This document shows, piece after piece, positions 7,598-15,448 of a DNA stretch of 64,000 nucleotides (position 1 is its first letter; each line of letters starts with the position of its first letter). The notes beneath the pieces were generated by a model. The model did no database searches and had not been told where the DNA came from. It was given only the letters and a program-made list of their open reading frames with translations. Position numbers and translations under genes: made by a program. Location: positions 1-64,000 of the forward strand of contig JASFYT010000002.1 of the NCBI GenBank assembly GCA_045047085.1. The letters run 5' to 3'. Source of the DNA: GCA-2401155 sp045047085. GTDB taxonomy: Bacteria; Pseudomonadota; Alphaproteobacteria; Rhizobiales; Rhizobiaceae.

Positions 7598-8761
7598 TGC
7601 CCACCACGTACCGGGCTTCACCCGTTTACCACGATTTCGATCAAGCCAGAGTGCAAATTTTCGTAAAGGCGACAGAGCAATTTTCAACCACAATCTATTC
7701 GAAATTTTTGAAAAATCCCGGTTGAACGGGCAGACCCGCATACAAATTGCACAGTCGGACGATAATTTGGTCCAGAAGCTGAAACATTTTTCAGCGTTGG
7801 ACGTCCACTTTTTCACACCCTGAATTGCCGAGTTGTTTTTCCCGCCCACTTCCGGCGGACCGAAAGGCAGTGCCTTGACCGGACATGCATCAGCACATTT
7901 GGTGCAAATATTACAAAAATCAGCAACTCCCAGCTTCTTTGGTGCGTCACTGGTCAGGGGCAGATTGGTAAATATTTTTGAAAACCTCAGGCGTGGCCCA
8001 TAGCCCGGCGTGATAACCATCTGGTTGCGGGCGTATTCGCCCAACCCCGCTTTCAAGGCAAAAGGGATAACCAGTCCGGTATCGTTCATGGACGGCACGG
8101 CTTCATAACCAAGGTTTCTTACATAAGCTGCCAGTTGCATAACGATGGCTGCTTCGTGGCTATATTCACGGCCAGTTGCTGCTCCCGCCAATGCTGATGG
8201 GTAGGTTGCGACTAATTCTTCGTCCATCTGGTGGCCCAAGACGATGACGTGGGTCAGTCCCTCTGGCAAATCATTGGGAGCATCAGACATATCGCGCGTA
8301 TCCACGCGGGTAGCATAGAGCCAACGCTCATCCTGCGTTGTGATGGCACATAGATCTGCACCGAAGAACTTTGCAATCCGTTTAACTTCAGCTGACATTT
8401 TTGACGGATCATCGAATTCGACTTGATCAGGTGCCACTGGCGTATCGCAAGCGATTGGCGCCTGAAACCCTTCACGTCTTCCCTGATCGGCGGAGCGGCT
8501 CGAGATAACATCCGAGATCAGCCATGAGGCGTTGCGAAGGGCGAAGTCACGTTGTGAAAACCCCTCCCCCCGGCGGGGTGCTGCTTCCATCCTGTAACTG
8601 GCGAAAAATGCATCGCTGTGCTTGGTGCGTACGCTATCATCCCAGAAAGCACGACTGAACACATCGTTGCGCTGAGAGAACTGCACGAACTCTTCGGTTA
8701 CTTCAATGCCTGCTTCTTTATCATCATGACGCTGCAGGGTATTATTTGAGGGCCAAACCAT
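7592..8761 (-). CDS. reductive-dehalogenase-like bis-[4Fe-4S] protein
   Basis: 389 residues. Residues about 125-290 match the nitroreductase-like cobalamin domain of reductive dehalogenases and QueG: FFGADLCAITTQDERWLYA, LTHVIVLGHQMDEELV, and SMNDTGLVIPFALKAGLGEY then ARNQMVITPGYGPRLRFSKI. Two [4Fe-4S] motifs follow near residues 290-355: CNICTKCADACP, then a lone Cys (EKCFSFW) with CAICMRVCP. No twin-arginine signal is present, so it should be cytoplasmic, unlike respiratory RdhA enzymes. It lacks the fused reductase module of NpRdhA-type catabolic enzymes. It follows the stress protein gene by 48 bp on the same strand and probably shares its promoter. No rdhB anchor is nearby. Substrate unknown; halogenated aromatics are one possibility. 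Confidence 0.75.
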   Translation of the reverse strand: MVWPSNNTLQRHDDKEAGIEVTEEFVQFSQRNDVFSRAFWDDSVRTKHSDAFFASYRMEAAPRRGEGFSQRDFALRNASWLISDVISSRSADQGRREGFQAPIACDTPVAPDQVEFDDPSKMSAEVKRIAKFFGADLCAITTQDERWLYATRVDTRDMSDAPNDLPEGLTHVIVLGHQMDEELVATYPSALAGAATGREYSHEAAIVMQLAAYVRNLGYEAVPSMNDTGLVIPFALKAGLGEYARNQMVITPGYGPRLRFSKIFTNLPLTSDAPKKLGVADFCNICTKCADACPVKALPFGPPEVGGKNNSAIQGVKKWTSNAEKCFSFWTKLSSDCAICMRVCPFNRDFSKISNRLWLKIALSPLRKFALWLDRNRGKRVKPGTWWAN

Positions 8762-8809
8762 CCAGTCAGGCTAATCATTCTGGACTGTATTACAAGCCGT
8801 TCAATCTGC

Positions 8810-9229
8810 TTATCGCAGGACCATCACAGAACATATCGAATGTCGCACGACCTTACCCGCAACGGAACCAAGCAGATAGTCAGAGAGACCCGGTTGGTGC
8901 GACGCAATGATAATGAGATCCGCCTTTCCTTCGCGCGCTACGTTCAGAATTTCGTGGAAAGGGTTTCCTTTACGTACCTCGACTTTGGTCGACGCTGGCA
9001 AATCAAATTCCTTAATCATGGAATTCAGATAACTTTCAGAATCAGCGACAGCTTTTGCGTCGATATCCGCATGGATTTCCACCGTTACATAAGGCGGGAT
9101 TTCCTGAATGACGTGCAACAGGGTTATTTCACCCTCCGTGGGGTGCAAAATTTCCTTGGCCTGAACAATCATAGCTGGGCTACGTTCGGTATGCGCCATA
9201 TCGATAGGAACCAAAATTTTCTTAATCAT
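8810..9229 (-). CDS. universal stress protein (UspA family)
   Basis: 139 residues, single Usp domain. The start is MIKKILVPIDMAHTERS, and the nucleotide-binding C-terminal block is ADLIIIASHQPGLSDYLLGS and VAGKVVRHSICSVMVLR, in which the usual G-2x-G-9x-G(S/T) is partly replaced (SHQPGLSDYLLGS, VAGK). The ATG at 9229 has GGAG 6 bases upstream and is preferred over an upstream start at 9253. An FNR/FixK-like site lies 67-80 bp upstream, so induction under low oxygen is likely. The gene sits first in a unit with the dehalogenase-like gene. Confidence 0.9.
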   Translation of the reverse strand: MIKKILVPIDMAHTERSPAMIVQAKEILHPTEGEITLLHVIQEIPPYVTVEIHADIDAKAVADSESYLNSMIKEFDLPASTKVEVRKGNPFHEILNVAREGKADLIIIASHQPGLSDYLLGSVAGKVVRHSICSVMVLR

Positions 9230-9295
9230 ACTAATCTCCTTAATTGGTGGCATAATCCACAGATGATCATTTTGGACAAAGCATCATAAGTTGCA

Positions 9296-9309
9296 TTGAT
9301 TTCGATCAG
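9296..9309. promoter_or_regulatory. FNR/FixK-type box
   Basis: TTGATTTCGATCAG matches the consensus TTGAT-N4-ATCAA at nine of ten defined positions. It is 67-80 bp upstream of the universal stress protein start. Confidence 0.6.
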
Positions 9310-9440
9310 GTCGGCGCCTTTTCGAACAATTTTTCTACGATTTGGCAAGACGACCCAAGACCGTCATGTCATCAAATCCCTTATGGGATTCCTTTTCGGG
9401 ATTTATTGGCGAGTTAGACGAACAATCAGGATAATCCGCG

Positions 9441-9623
9441 ATGGGTATGCCTCATCCAGATATTAGTGAGGCAGCTGCCGGTGTAACCGTAGCGCCTTTT
9501 TCTGACGGTTTTGACAAAGCAATGCTGTTTGAAATGCTAAAATCTGATGTTTCGCGCTTCAAACAATCAATGCTTCTGTATGCGTTTGATGAGCTACCAC
9601 AATACAATATCGATAAAGTTTAA
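9441..9623 (+). CDS. hypothetical small protein
   Basis: 60 residues, starting MGMPHPDISEAAAGVTV, with an amphipathic centre (KAMLFEMLKSDVSRFKQSML) and an acidic C-terminus. An AGGA lies 10 bases before the ATG. It stands alone between the stress-protein promoter and the choline transporter operon. I recognise no domain. It could be a genuine small protein or a chance frame; the amino-acid composition is ordinary and there is no signal peptide. Confidence 0.35.
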   Translation: MGMPHPDISEAAAGVTVAPFSDGFDKAMLFEMLKSDVSRFKQSMLLYAFDELPQYNIDKV

Positions 9624-9758
9624 TAGAATGCGCTGAGGGAGTTGCTGGGGGACAGTTTGGTCTGAATATTTTCCTTTGACAAAACAGTGTTTGAAATGGT
9701 GAACTTTATAAATGGGAAGTAAATTGTCCAATAATATTAATTTATGGGAGTAAATTCT

Positions 9759-10694
9759 ATGAAAATTAAACTAGCAGGTGCAGCATTTATCGCTGCCACC
9801 CTTTTTGCAAATCCGGTTCTTGCAGCCGATGATTGTTCAACCATTCGTTTTTCCGATGTTGGGTGGACTGACATTACTGCTACAACAGCTGTAACGACTT
9901 TCGTTCTAAAGTCTCTTGGCTATGAAACCGACATCAAGGTTTTGTCCGTGCCGGTGACTTACATTTCCCTTAAAAACAAAGATATCGACGTGTTCCTGGG
10001 GAACTGGATGCCTACCATGGAGGCAGACATTAAGCCTTACCGTGAAGACGGTAGCGTGGATACAGTTGGCGTCAATCTTGATGGCGCAAAATATACGCTT
10101 TCCGTCAATAAAGTTGCTGCCGATATGGGCATTAAAAGCTTTGCCGATATCGCCAAGCACAAGGATGCCCTGAAAGGCAAGATTTACGGCATTGAACCAG
10201 GCAATGACGGCAACCGCATCATTCTTGATATGATCGAAAAAGATGCTTTTGGCCTGAAAGGCTTTGAAGTTGCTGAATCTTCAGAACAAGGCATGCTGTC
10301 GCAGGTTGCGCGCGCTGACAAGCGTAGCGAACCTGTTGTTTTCCTCGGCTGGGAACCACACCCGATGAATGCTAATTTTGATATGTCTTATCTCTCCGGA
10401 GGTGACGACTTTTTTGGCCCTAATCTTGGTGGTGCAACCATTTATACAAATGTTCGCGCTGGTTACACCGAAGAATGCAAAAACACCGGTAACTTATTGA
10501 AAAACCTTAAATTCACTCTCGCAATGGAGAATGAAATCATGGGTTCCATTCTCAATGACAGTGAAGAACCCGAAGTTGCTGCGGTAAAATGGCTCAAGGC
10601 CAACCCGTCTGTGCTTTCAACATGGCTTGCCGGCGTTACCACCATGGACGGTGGCGATGGATTGGGTGCGGTTAAAAAAGCACTGGGCATGTAA
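9759..10694 (+). CDS. choX: choline/glycine betaine ABC transporter substrate-binding protein
   Basis: 311 residues, OpuAC-like family. A signal peptide ends at about residue 22 (LFANPVLAADD). The mature protein shows the ChoX pattern: TIRFSDVGWTDITATTAVTT, a VFLGNWMPTMEADIKPY block that supplies aromatic residues for the quaternary ammonium box, and FLGWEPHPMNANFDMSYLSG. Periplasmic; it delivers choline or betaine to ChoW. The ATG at 9759 has GGGAG 8 bases upstream and is preferred over an upstream ATG at 9744. It is the first gene of a three-gene operon, separated from choW by an mRNA hairpin. Confidence 0.9.
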   Translation: MKIKLAGAAFIAATLFANPVLAADDCSTIRFSDVGWTDITATTAVTTFVLKSLGYETDIKVLSVPVTYISLKNKDIDVFLGNWMPTMEADIKPYREDGSVDTVGVNLDGAKYTLSVNKVAADMGIKSFADIAKHKDALKGKIYGIEPGNDGNRIILDMIEKDAFGLKGFEVAESSEQGMLSQVARADKRSEPVVFLGWEPHPMNANFDMSYLSGGDDFFGPNLGGATIYTNVRAGYTEECKNTGNLLKNLKFTLAMENEIMGSILNDSEEPEVAAVKWLKANPSVLSTWLAGVTTMDGGDGLGAVKKALGM

Positions 10695-10703
10695 ATTCTA
10701 AAT

Positions 10704-10730
10704 GAAAGGGCCGGGACTTTCGGCCCTTTC
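10704..10730 (+). promoter_or_regulatory. intercistronic hairpin between choX and choW
   Basis: GAAAGGGCCG pairs with CGGCCCTTTC around a 7-nt loop. No U-tract follows, so it is more likely an mRNA-stabilising or partial-attenuation hairpin, which would keep the binding protein in excess over the membrane subunits. Confidence 0.6.
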
Positions 10731-10753
10731 GACTTGAACCGGGGCGTTCCTGA

Positions 10754-11599
10754 ATGGAATTTTTGACTGATAACAAAATTCCCATTGGCAAATGGGCAAA
10801 GAACGGAGTGGACTGGCTCACAGATAATGCCAGCTATTTCTTTGATGCGATTGCTTACGGGCTTGAAGCTGTGATCATGGCATTCCTATGGTGTTTGCAG
10901 ACCCCTCATCCCTTGATCATCGTTGCGCTTACGGTATTTCTTGCTTGGTTTGTGAAACGCAATTTTGCATTTCCTCTATTTGTTGCTGCCGCTTTGCTGC
11001 TGATTATCAATCAGGGCTATTGGGAAGAAACTACGGAAACGCTTTCTTTAGTGGTGTCAGCTACCGTAGTTTGTATGATTGCTGGCGTCCCTTTGGGAGT
11101 ACTTGCGGCTCATAACCCAAAGTTTTCCGCATTCTCGCGACCAATTCTCGATTTGATGCAAACGGTGCCGACCTTTGTCTATCTTATTCCAGCACTTATA
11201 TTGTTTGGCCTCGGCATGGTTCCGGGGCTGATTGCGACAGTGATCTTTGCTATTCCAGCCTCCATCCGACAAACTGAACTCGGCGTTCATTCCACGCCTC
11301 GACCGCTGATTGAGGCCGGCCTTGCGTTTGGTGCGACGCCGCGCCAACTGCTTTGGAAAGTAGAATTGCCTTACGCCTTGCCGAACATTATGTCCGGACT
11401 TACCCAAACCATCATGCTGTCTCTTTCCATGGTGGTGATTGCCGCGCTGGTGGGAGCCGATGGCCTCGGCGTTCCAACGCTTCGCGCGTTGAATACTGTG
11501 AACATTGCCAAAGGCTTTGAAGTGGGGATTGCGATTGTTTTGATTGCAATCATTCTTGATCGTTTTTTACGCAATGATGCTAAGGATGGAACGGTCTGA
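10754..11599 (+). CDS. choW: choline/betaine ABC transporter permease
   Basis: 281 residues, ProW/OpuAB-type permease with about six membrane helices (for example MAFLWCLQTPHPLIIVALTV near residues 43-62). The BPD domain includes MQTVPTFVYLIPALILFGLG near residue 135 and the EAA-like cytoplasmic loop EAGLAFGATPRQLLWKVELP near residue 186. It follows choX by 59 bp and overlaps choV by one base (TGATG), so the two are translationally coupled. Confidence 0.9.
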   Translation: MEFLTDNKIPIGKWAKNGVDWLTDNASYFFDAIAYGLEAVIMAFLWCLQTPHPLIIVALTVFLAWFVKRNFAFPLFVAAALLLIINQGYWEETTETLSLVVSATVVCMIAGVPLGVLAAHNPKFSAFSRPILDLMQTVPTFVYLIPALILFGLGMVPGLIATVIFAIPASIRQTELGVHSTPRPLIEAGLAFGATPRQLLWKVELPYALPNIMSGLTQTIMLSLSMVVIAALVGADGLGVPTLRALNTVNIAKGFEVGIAIVLIAIILDRFLRNDAKDGTV

Positions 11600-12645
11600 T
11601 GGCTGATATTGCAGTTCGTTTTCTTGATGTGGATATTGTTTTTGGCAGCAATCCAAAATCTGCGTTACCACTGATTGATGCAGGTAAGGATCGTTCCCAG
11701 ATTCAGGAAGAGACCGGTCAAATACTGGGTGTCGCTGGCTGCACACTAGATGTAGAAGTCGGCGAAACTCTGGTTTTGATGGGGCTTTCCGGTTCAGGTA
11801 AATCTACGCTGCTGCGTGCGGTGAATGGATTGAACCCACTCATTCGCGGCTCAGTTGAAGTGAGTTGCGAAGGGGAAACGCTTGTACCGGAAAAATGCAG
11901 CAAACAGGAGTTGCGCCAATTACGTTTGAACTGGGTCTCCATGGTGTTTCAACAGTTTGGTCTGCTGCCGTGGCGGACCGTTGAGGAAAATGTAGGTTTT
12001 GGTCTTGAACTTGCCGGCCTGCCTGAGAATGAAATCGCGGCAAGAACAGCTAAACAACTGAAACTTGTGGGCCTCACAGATTGGGGAAGCAAAAAGGTGC
12101 AGGAGTTATCAGGCGGAATGCAGCAGCGCGTGGGACTGGCACGTGCCTTTGCAACTGACGCACCTATCTTGTTGATGGATGAGCCCTACTCCGCCCTTGA
12201 TCCACTCATTCGCTCGCGTTTGCAGGACGAATTAATTGACCTGCAAACCCGTTTGAAGCGCACCATTATTTTTGTCAGTCACGATCTCGATGAAGCTATC
12301 AAAATTGGCAATCGTATTGCCATTATGGAAGGTGGACGTATCATTCAAGTGGGTACGGCTCAGGAAATACTAAACAACCCGGCCAATGAATATGTGGCTG
12401 ATTTTGTTGCCCACATGAATCCACTGGCGGTGCTTCGCGCAGAAGACGCGATGCATTCAATTTCCAAGCGGCGTAAAGGTGATAAATATGCATTAACGAC
12501 CGGGCGCACCACATCACTTAGGGATGTGATGGCGATGCAATTGGAGAGCGACATGTCTGTCTATGTGGAAGATCAGGCCGGAATTTGCGGTGTCATTGAA
12601 GCTGCGGACATCCATCGCGCTCTACTGCGCAATCGTTCTAATTGA
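11599..12645 (+). CDS. choV: choline/betaine ABC transporter ATP-binding protein
   Basis: 348 residues, ProV family. Walker A is GLSGSGKST (near residue 63), the signature is LSGGMQQRVGLARA, Walker B is ILLMDEPYSALD and the switch His is in VSHDLDEAIK. The C-terminal extension after about residue 270 is CBS-like (VVEDQAG-type stretch MSVYVEDQAGICGVIEAADI), as in ProV/OpuAA where it senses ionic strength. The gene overlaps the convergent histidine kinase gene by 8 bp at the stop codons. Confidence 0.9.
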   Translation: MADIAVRFLDVDIVFGSNPKSALPLIDAGKDRSQIQEETGQILGVAGCTLDVEVGETLVLMGLSGSGKSTLLRAVNGLNPLIRGSVEVSCEGETLVPEKCSKQELRQLRLNWVSMVFQQFGLLPWRTVEENVGFGLELAGLPENEIAARTAKQLKLVGLTDWGSKKVQELSGGMQQRVGLARAFATDAPILLMDEPYSALDPLIRSRLQDELIDLQTRLKRTIIFVSHDLDEAIKIGNRIAIMEGGRIIQVGTAQEILNNPANEYVADFVAHMNPLAVLRAEDAMHSISKRRKGDKYALTTGRTTSLRDVMAMQLESDMSVYVEDQAGICGVIEAADIHRALLRNRSN

Positions 12646-13903
12646 TCGGCAATTTCACCTGAACGGCTGATCGATGTTCGGTTTTGGGTAATAATTCGGC
12701 AGTGCCGCCATGGGCTTCGGCAATTTGGCGAATAAGCGGCAGTCCAAGTCCAAACCCTTTGACATTTTGCTTGTCCGAAGCGCGGTAGAATGGTTGAAAA
12801 ACTCTGTCCCTTGCCTCTTCCGCAATCCCGTTACCTTCGTCGCTCACCGTCAACTTCAACACTCCCTCCAATGCGGAAAGGGTAATGCTAACTGGTGGCG
12901 TGCCGTGCTTGTAGGCATTGTCGAGCATGTTTCTGATCAGCCTTTGCAGTAACCTTGCGTCGCCGCGGATTTCTGGGCCGTTGCCAGAAAAAGAACAATC
13001 GTCATAACGGGCGCATTCTTCAGCTATCAGTGCAATTAGATCAACATTTTCAGACATATCCGCATGATTGCCGGAATCCAGGCGGCTCATGAGAAGTATC
13101 TCGTCGATCAATGTATCAAGTTCCTCTATATCCTGTTCAATTGCTTCGCTTCTTGCGGGGTTTGGACCGGCCTTAAGCATCTCGCAACCAAGACGAATGC
13201 GAGATAATGGTGTGCGCAATTCGTGAGAGGCATTGGCTAGCAGCATTCGGTGGGCGCCAATTAGACCTTCTATCTTTTCGGCGGCTTCATTAAAACTTTG
13301 CGCGAGGGCCGCTACCTCGTCGCGCCCCTTCACCTCGATGCGGGCAGAAAGGTCGCCGGAGCCAATGCGCTCGACACCTTTTTGCAGGCGTTCAAGTCTG
13401 CCGGTCAAACGCCGTACAAACGGATAGGCAACGAGCCCAACAACCAGCGCAATAAGGGCTAAGTAAAGCGCAAAATTGAGAAAAGGCCTATGTTGATCGG
13501 GCCTATTTTTCTTTGCAAGTAACCAGCGTCCGTCCGGCAACGGTATTCGCCATGCATGGCCGCGACGTACTCTGCCTCTGTGCCACCAACTACGGTTCTT
13601 CAGCAAATCGACCCTTGGATCAATTTTTTCGCCGAACCTTGCGATAAAGCGTTTTTGAGCATCATAGAGACTGACATCAATCTCCAATTGCTTGCCGAGG
13701 CGCTCAACGGCTCTTACCTGATCTTCAATTGGCGCCCCTGAGGGCGGAAGTGTGAGTTGGGTAAGCTGGCCGGCCATCTCAACCACACCACGGCTAAATT
13801 GGTCTCTGCCAAAAAAATTCCACATTAATCCAGATAAGATAACAACCAGCACCAGGCTCGCAATGATAGTGACATATATCTGGATATAGAGCCGTCGCTT
13901 CAT
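12638..13903 (-). CDS. Cpx-like sensor histidine kinase
   Basis: 421 residues. Helix 1 is near residues 8-30 (VTIIASLVLVVILSGLMWNF), a periplasmic sensor of about 115 residues follows, and helix 2 is near 147-165 (LALIALVVGLVAYPFV). A HAMP domain (RLQKGVERIGSGDLSARIEV) precedes the H box (ANASHELRTPLSRIRLG, phospho-acceptor His), N box (RNMLDNAYKHG), G1 (VSDEGNGI) and G2 (GFGLGLPL). It phosphorylates the response regulator encoded immediately upstream, whose stop is adjacent to this start. Periplasmic input plus a CpxP/Spy-like first gene suggests sensing of envelope or metal stress. Confidence 0.88.
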   Translation of the reverse strand: MKRRLYIQIYVTIIASLVLVVILSGLMWNFFGRDQFSRGVVEMAGQLTQLTLPPSGAPIEDQVRAVERLGKQLEIDVSLYDAQKRFIARFGEKIDPRVDLLKNRSWWHRGRVRRGHAWRIPLPDGRWLLAKKNRPDQHRPFLNFALYLALIALVVGLVAYPFVRRLTGRLERLQKGVERIGSGDLSARIEVKGRDEVAALAQSFNEAAEKIEGLIGAHRMLLANASHELRTPLSRIRLGCEMLKAGPNPARSEAIEQDIEELDTLIDEILLMSRLDSGNHADMSENVDLIALIAEECARYDDCSFSGNGPEIRGDARLLQRLIRNMLDNAYKHGTPPVSITLSALEGVLKLTVSDEGNGIAEEARDRVFQPFYRASDKQNVKGFGLGLPLIRQIAEAHGGTAELLPKTEHRSAVQVKLPIN

Positions 13904-14590
13904 TTAGTCCTGCTCTCGGGCAAAAACGTAACCTGCACCGCGCACTGTGATCAGGCGGCGGGGGTGTTTTGGATCGTCCTCAATTTCTGCACGAATGCGC
14001 GAAATATGAACATCTATGGAGCGGTCAAAACTTTCAAAACTTTGTCCCTTTAATTCATCCATAAGATAGTCACGTGTAAGGACACGACCTGCTTTCCTTG
14101 CCAAGATTTCCAGCAATTTGAATTGATGGGCAGTCAATGTACAGATACGACCATCAACTTTTGCTTCCATTGCCTCCTGATTGATTTCCAGACGGCCAAA
14201 CCTGATTGTATTGGCTGGGTCTTCACCTTTGCCACGCCGCAAGATTGCCCGTAGCCGCGCCAGTAACTCGCGCGGCTCGAAGGGTTTGGGGAGATAATCA
14301 TCGGCCCCCAGCTCCAGCCCGACAATACGGTCCATTGGTTCTCCTTTGGCGGTGAGCATCAGGATCGGAATTCTGCTGGACGTGCGGATGATGCGGCAAA
14401 CTTCCAGACCGTCAATATCCGGCAACATCAAATCCAGCAATACGGCCTCGAAATTTCCGTTCTTTAATAAGTTCAAGCCTCTGGTGCCGGTATCGGCAAT
14501 GGTCACGTCAAACTCAGATTGGCCGAGATAGTCCTGAACCATCTCGGCCAATCGAGCATCATCTTCGATGAGAAGAACTTGTTCGCTCAT
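13904..14590 (-). CDS. Cpx-like OmpR-family response regulator
   Basis: 228 residues. Receiver domain: acidic pocket EDD near residues 9-11, phospho-acceptor Asp in LLDLMLPDIDG near residue 52, Thr/Lys switch in LTAKGEPMDR and YLPKPFEPREL. The C-terminal winged helix ends with FDRSIDVHISRIRAEIE and RGAGYVF. The block MDRIVGLELGADDYLPKPF with FDRSIDVHIS is very close to E. coli CpxR. It lies between the Spy-like gene (9 bp gap) and the kinase. A perfect GTAAA-N5-GTAAA repeat upstream of the operon is its probable autoregulatory site. Confidence 0.88.
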   Translation of the reverse strand: MSEQVLLIEDDARLAEMVQDYLGQSEFDVTIADTGTRGLNLLKNGNFEAVLLDLMLPDIDGLEVCRIIRTSSRIPILMLTAKGEPMDRIVGLELGADDYLPKPFEPRELLARLRAILRRGKGEDPANTIRFGRLEINQEAMEAKVDGRICTLTAHQFKLLEILARKAGRVLTRDYLMDELKGQSFESFDRSIDVHISRIRAEIEDDPKHPRRLITVRGAGYVFAREQD

Positions 14591-14599
14591 TGATTTCGA

Positions 14600-15232
14600 T
14601 TACCCTCTGCGCCAATCGCCGCCCCAGCCGTGACGCATGGATTTGAATTCCTGAATTCGCTCATCAAGAACCTTTCTTTGTTCTACTGTCAAAACTTCGG
14701 CCACATCTGCTACCGCATTGATCAAATTTTTACTGATCCGATCAGCTTCCGCAAGGCGTTCGCTGCGAATTTTTTCCAATGCGGCGCGATCGATTGTATC
14801 GGCGGAAAGGATATCATGAATTTCCTTGCCTGCAGCGTGCATCTGCTCACGCAAAGGCTTTAGATCTTTTGCAACTGCTGTAACCAGTGCGGTGATCTTT
14901 TCCTGCTGATCCGTTGTCGCATCAATTTCGATTGCCACATGTTTTACCATACGGGTGATTTTTGCTTCAATTTCAGAATCTGACATTTTGGAAAATCCTC
15001 CGTGATGCCCCATACGTCCACCCTTGCGACCGTGACCCCATCCGCCATGGCCCCAGCCGCTACCTTCGCTACTTGCGTATAATTTCAAGTGTTCATAGGT
15101 CTTGGTCTGCGCCAGAGCATTCACTCCGAATGCACCGCCAACGACTACGGCAGTCCCTGTAATCAGCGCTATCGCTTTGCGATTTCCCTGCTGAAACCAA
15201 CCGGTATTGTTATTGTCCTGATTATTCGACAT
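14600..15232 (-). CDS. CpxP/Spy-like periplasmic stress protein, membrane-anchored
   Basis: 210 residues. After an Asn-rich cytoplasmic tail, one helix (AIALITGTAVVVGGAFGVNA, about residues 17-37) anchors the protein. A Gly/His-rich stretch (GHGGWGHGRKGGRMGHHGG) could bind metal. The remainder is a helical Spy/CpxP-like domain with LTxxQ-type signals (IDATTDQQEKITALV; EVLTVEQRKVLDERI). I chose the ATG at 15232, which has GGAG 7 bases upstream, over an earlier start at 15280. It is the first gene of the operon with the response regulator and kinase, as expected for a feedback regulator or chaperone of the envelope-stress pathway. Confidence 0.8.
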   Translation of the reverse strand: MSNNQDNNNTGWFQQGNRKAIALITGTAVVVGGAFGVNALAQTKTYEHLKLYASSEGSGWGHGGWGHGRKGGRMGHHGGFSKMSDSEIEAKITRMVKHVAIEIDATTDQQEKITALVTAVAKDLKPLREQMHAAGKEIHDILSADTIDRAALEKIRSERLAEADRISKNLINAVADVAEVLTVEQRKVLDERIQEFKSMRHGWGGDWRRG

Positions 15233-15324
15233 CACTTGCTCCTTTAATTGTAAAAATTGAAGGCCATTGTTTTCGGCCACACTATCAATTTAGGGGGCTG
15301 ACATTGCGGGCGCTTATCCCTTGT

Positions 15325-15339
15325 GTAAAGAATTGTAAA
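15325..15339. promoter_or_regulatory. CpxR-type box
   Basis: GTAAAGAATTGTAAA is a perfect GTAAA-N5-GTAAA direct repeat, the published CpxR consensus. It lies about 93 bp upstream of the CpxP/Spy-like start, in the divergent region shared with gmd. Confidence 0.65.
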
Positions 15340-15448
15340 GTTGGCGGTTTTGCCAGAAAAGTCCCAACTGTGCAGGCTTCTACGGGTCTGGTATTATAAT
15401 GTAAGACGATTCTTTTATGACCCAATATAAATATATCGGAGCATTGGC

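Noticed and set aside
9676..9711. TTGACA and TTATAA upstream of choX as a sigma-70 promoter
   Set aside because: The spacing of 24 bases is too long for a functional pair.
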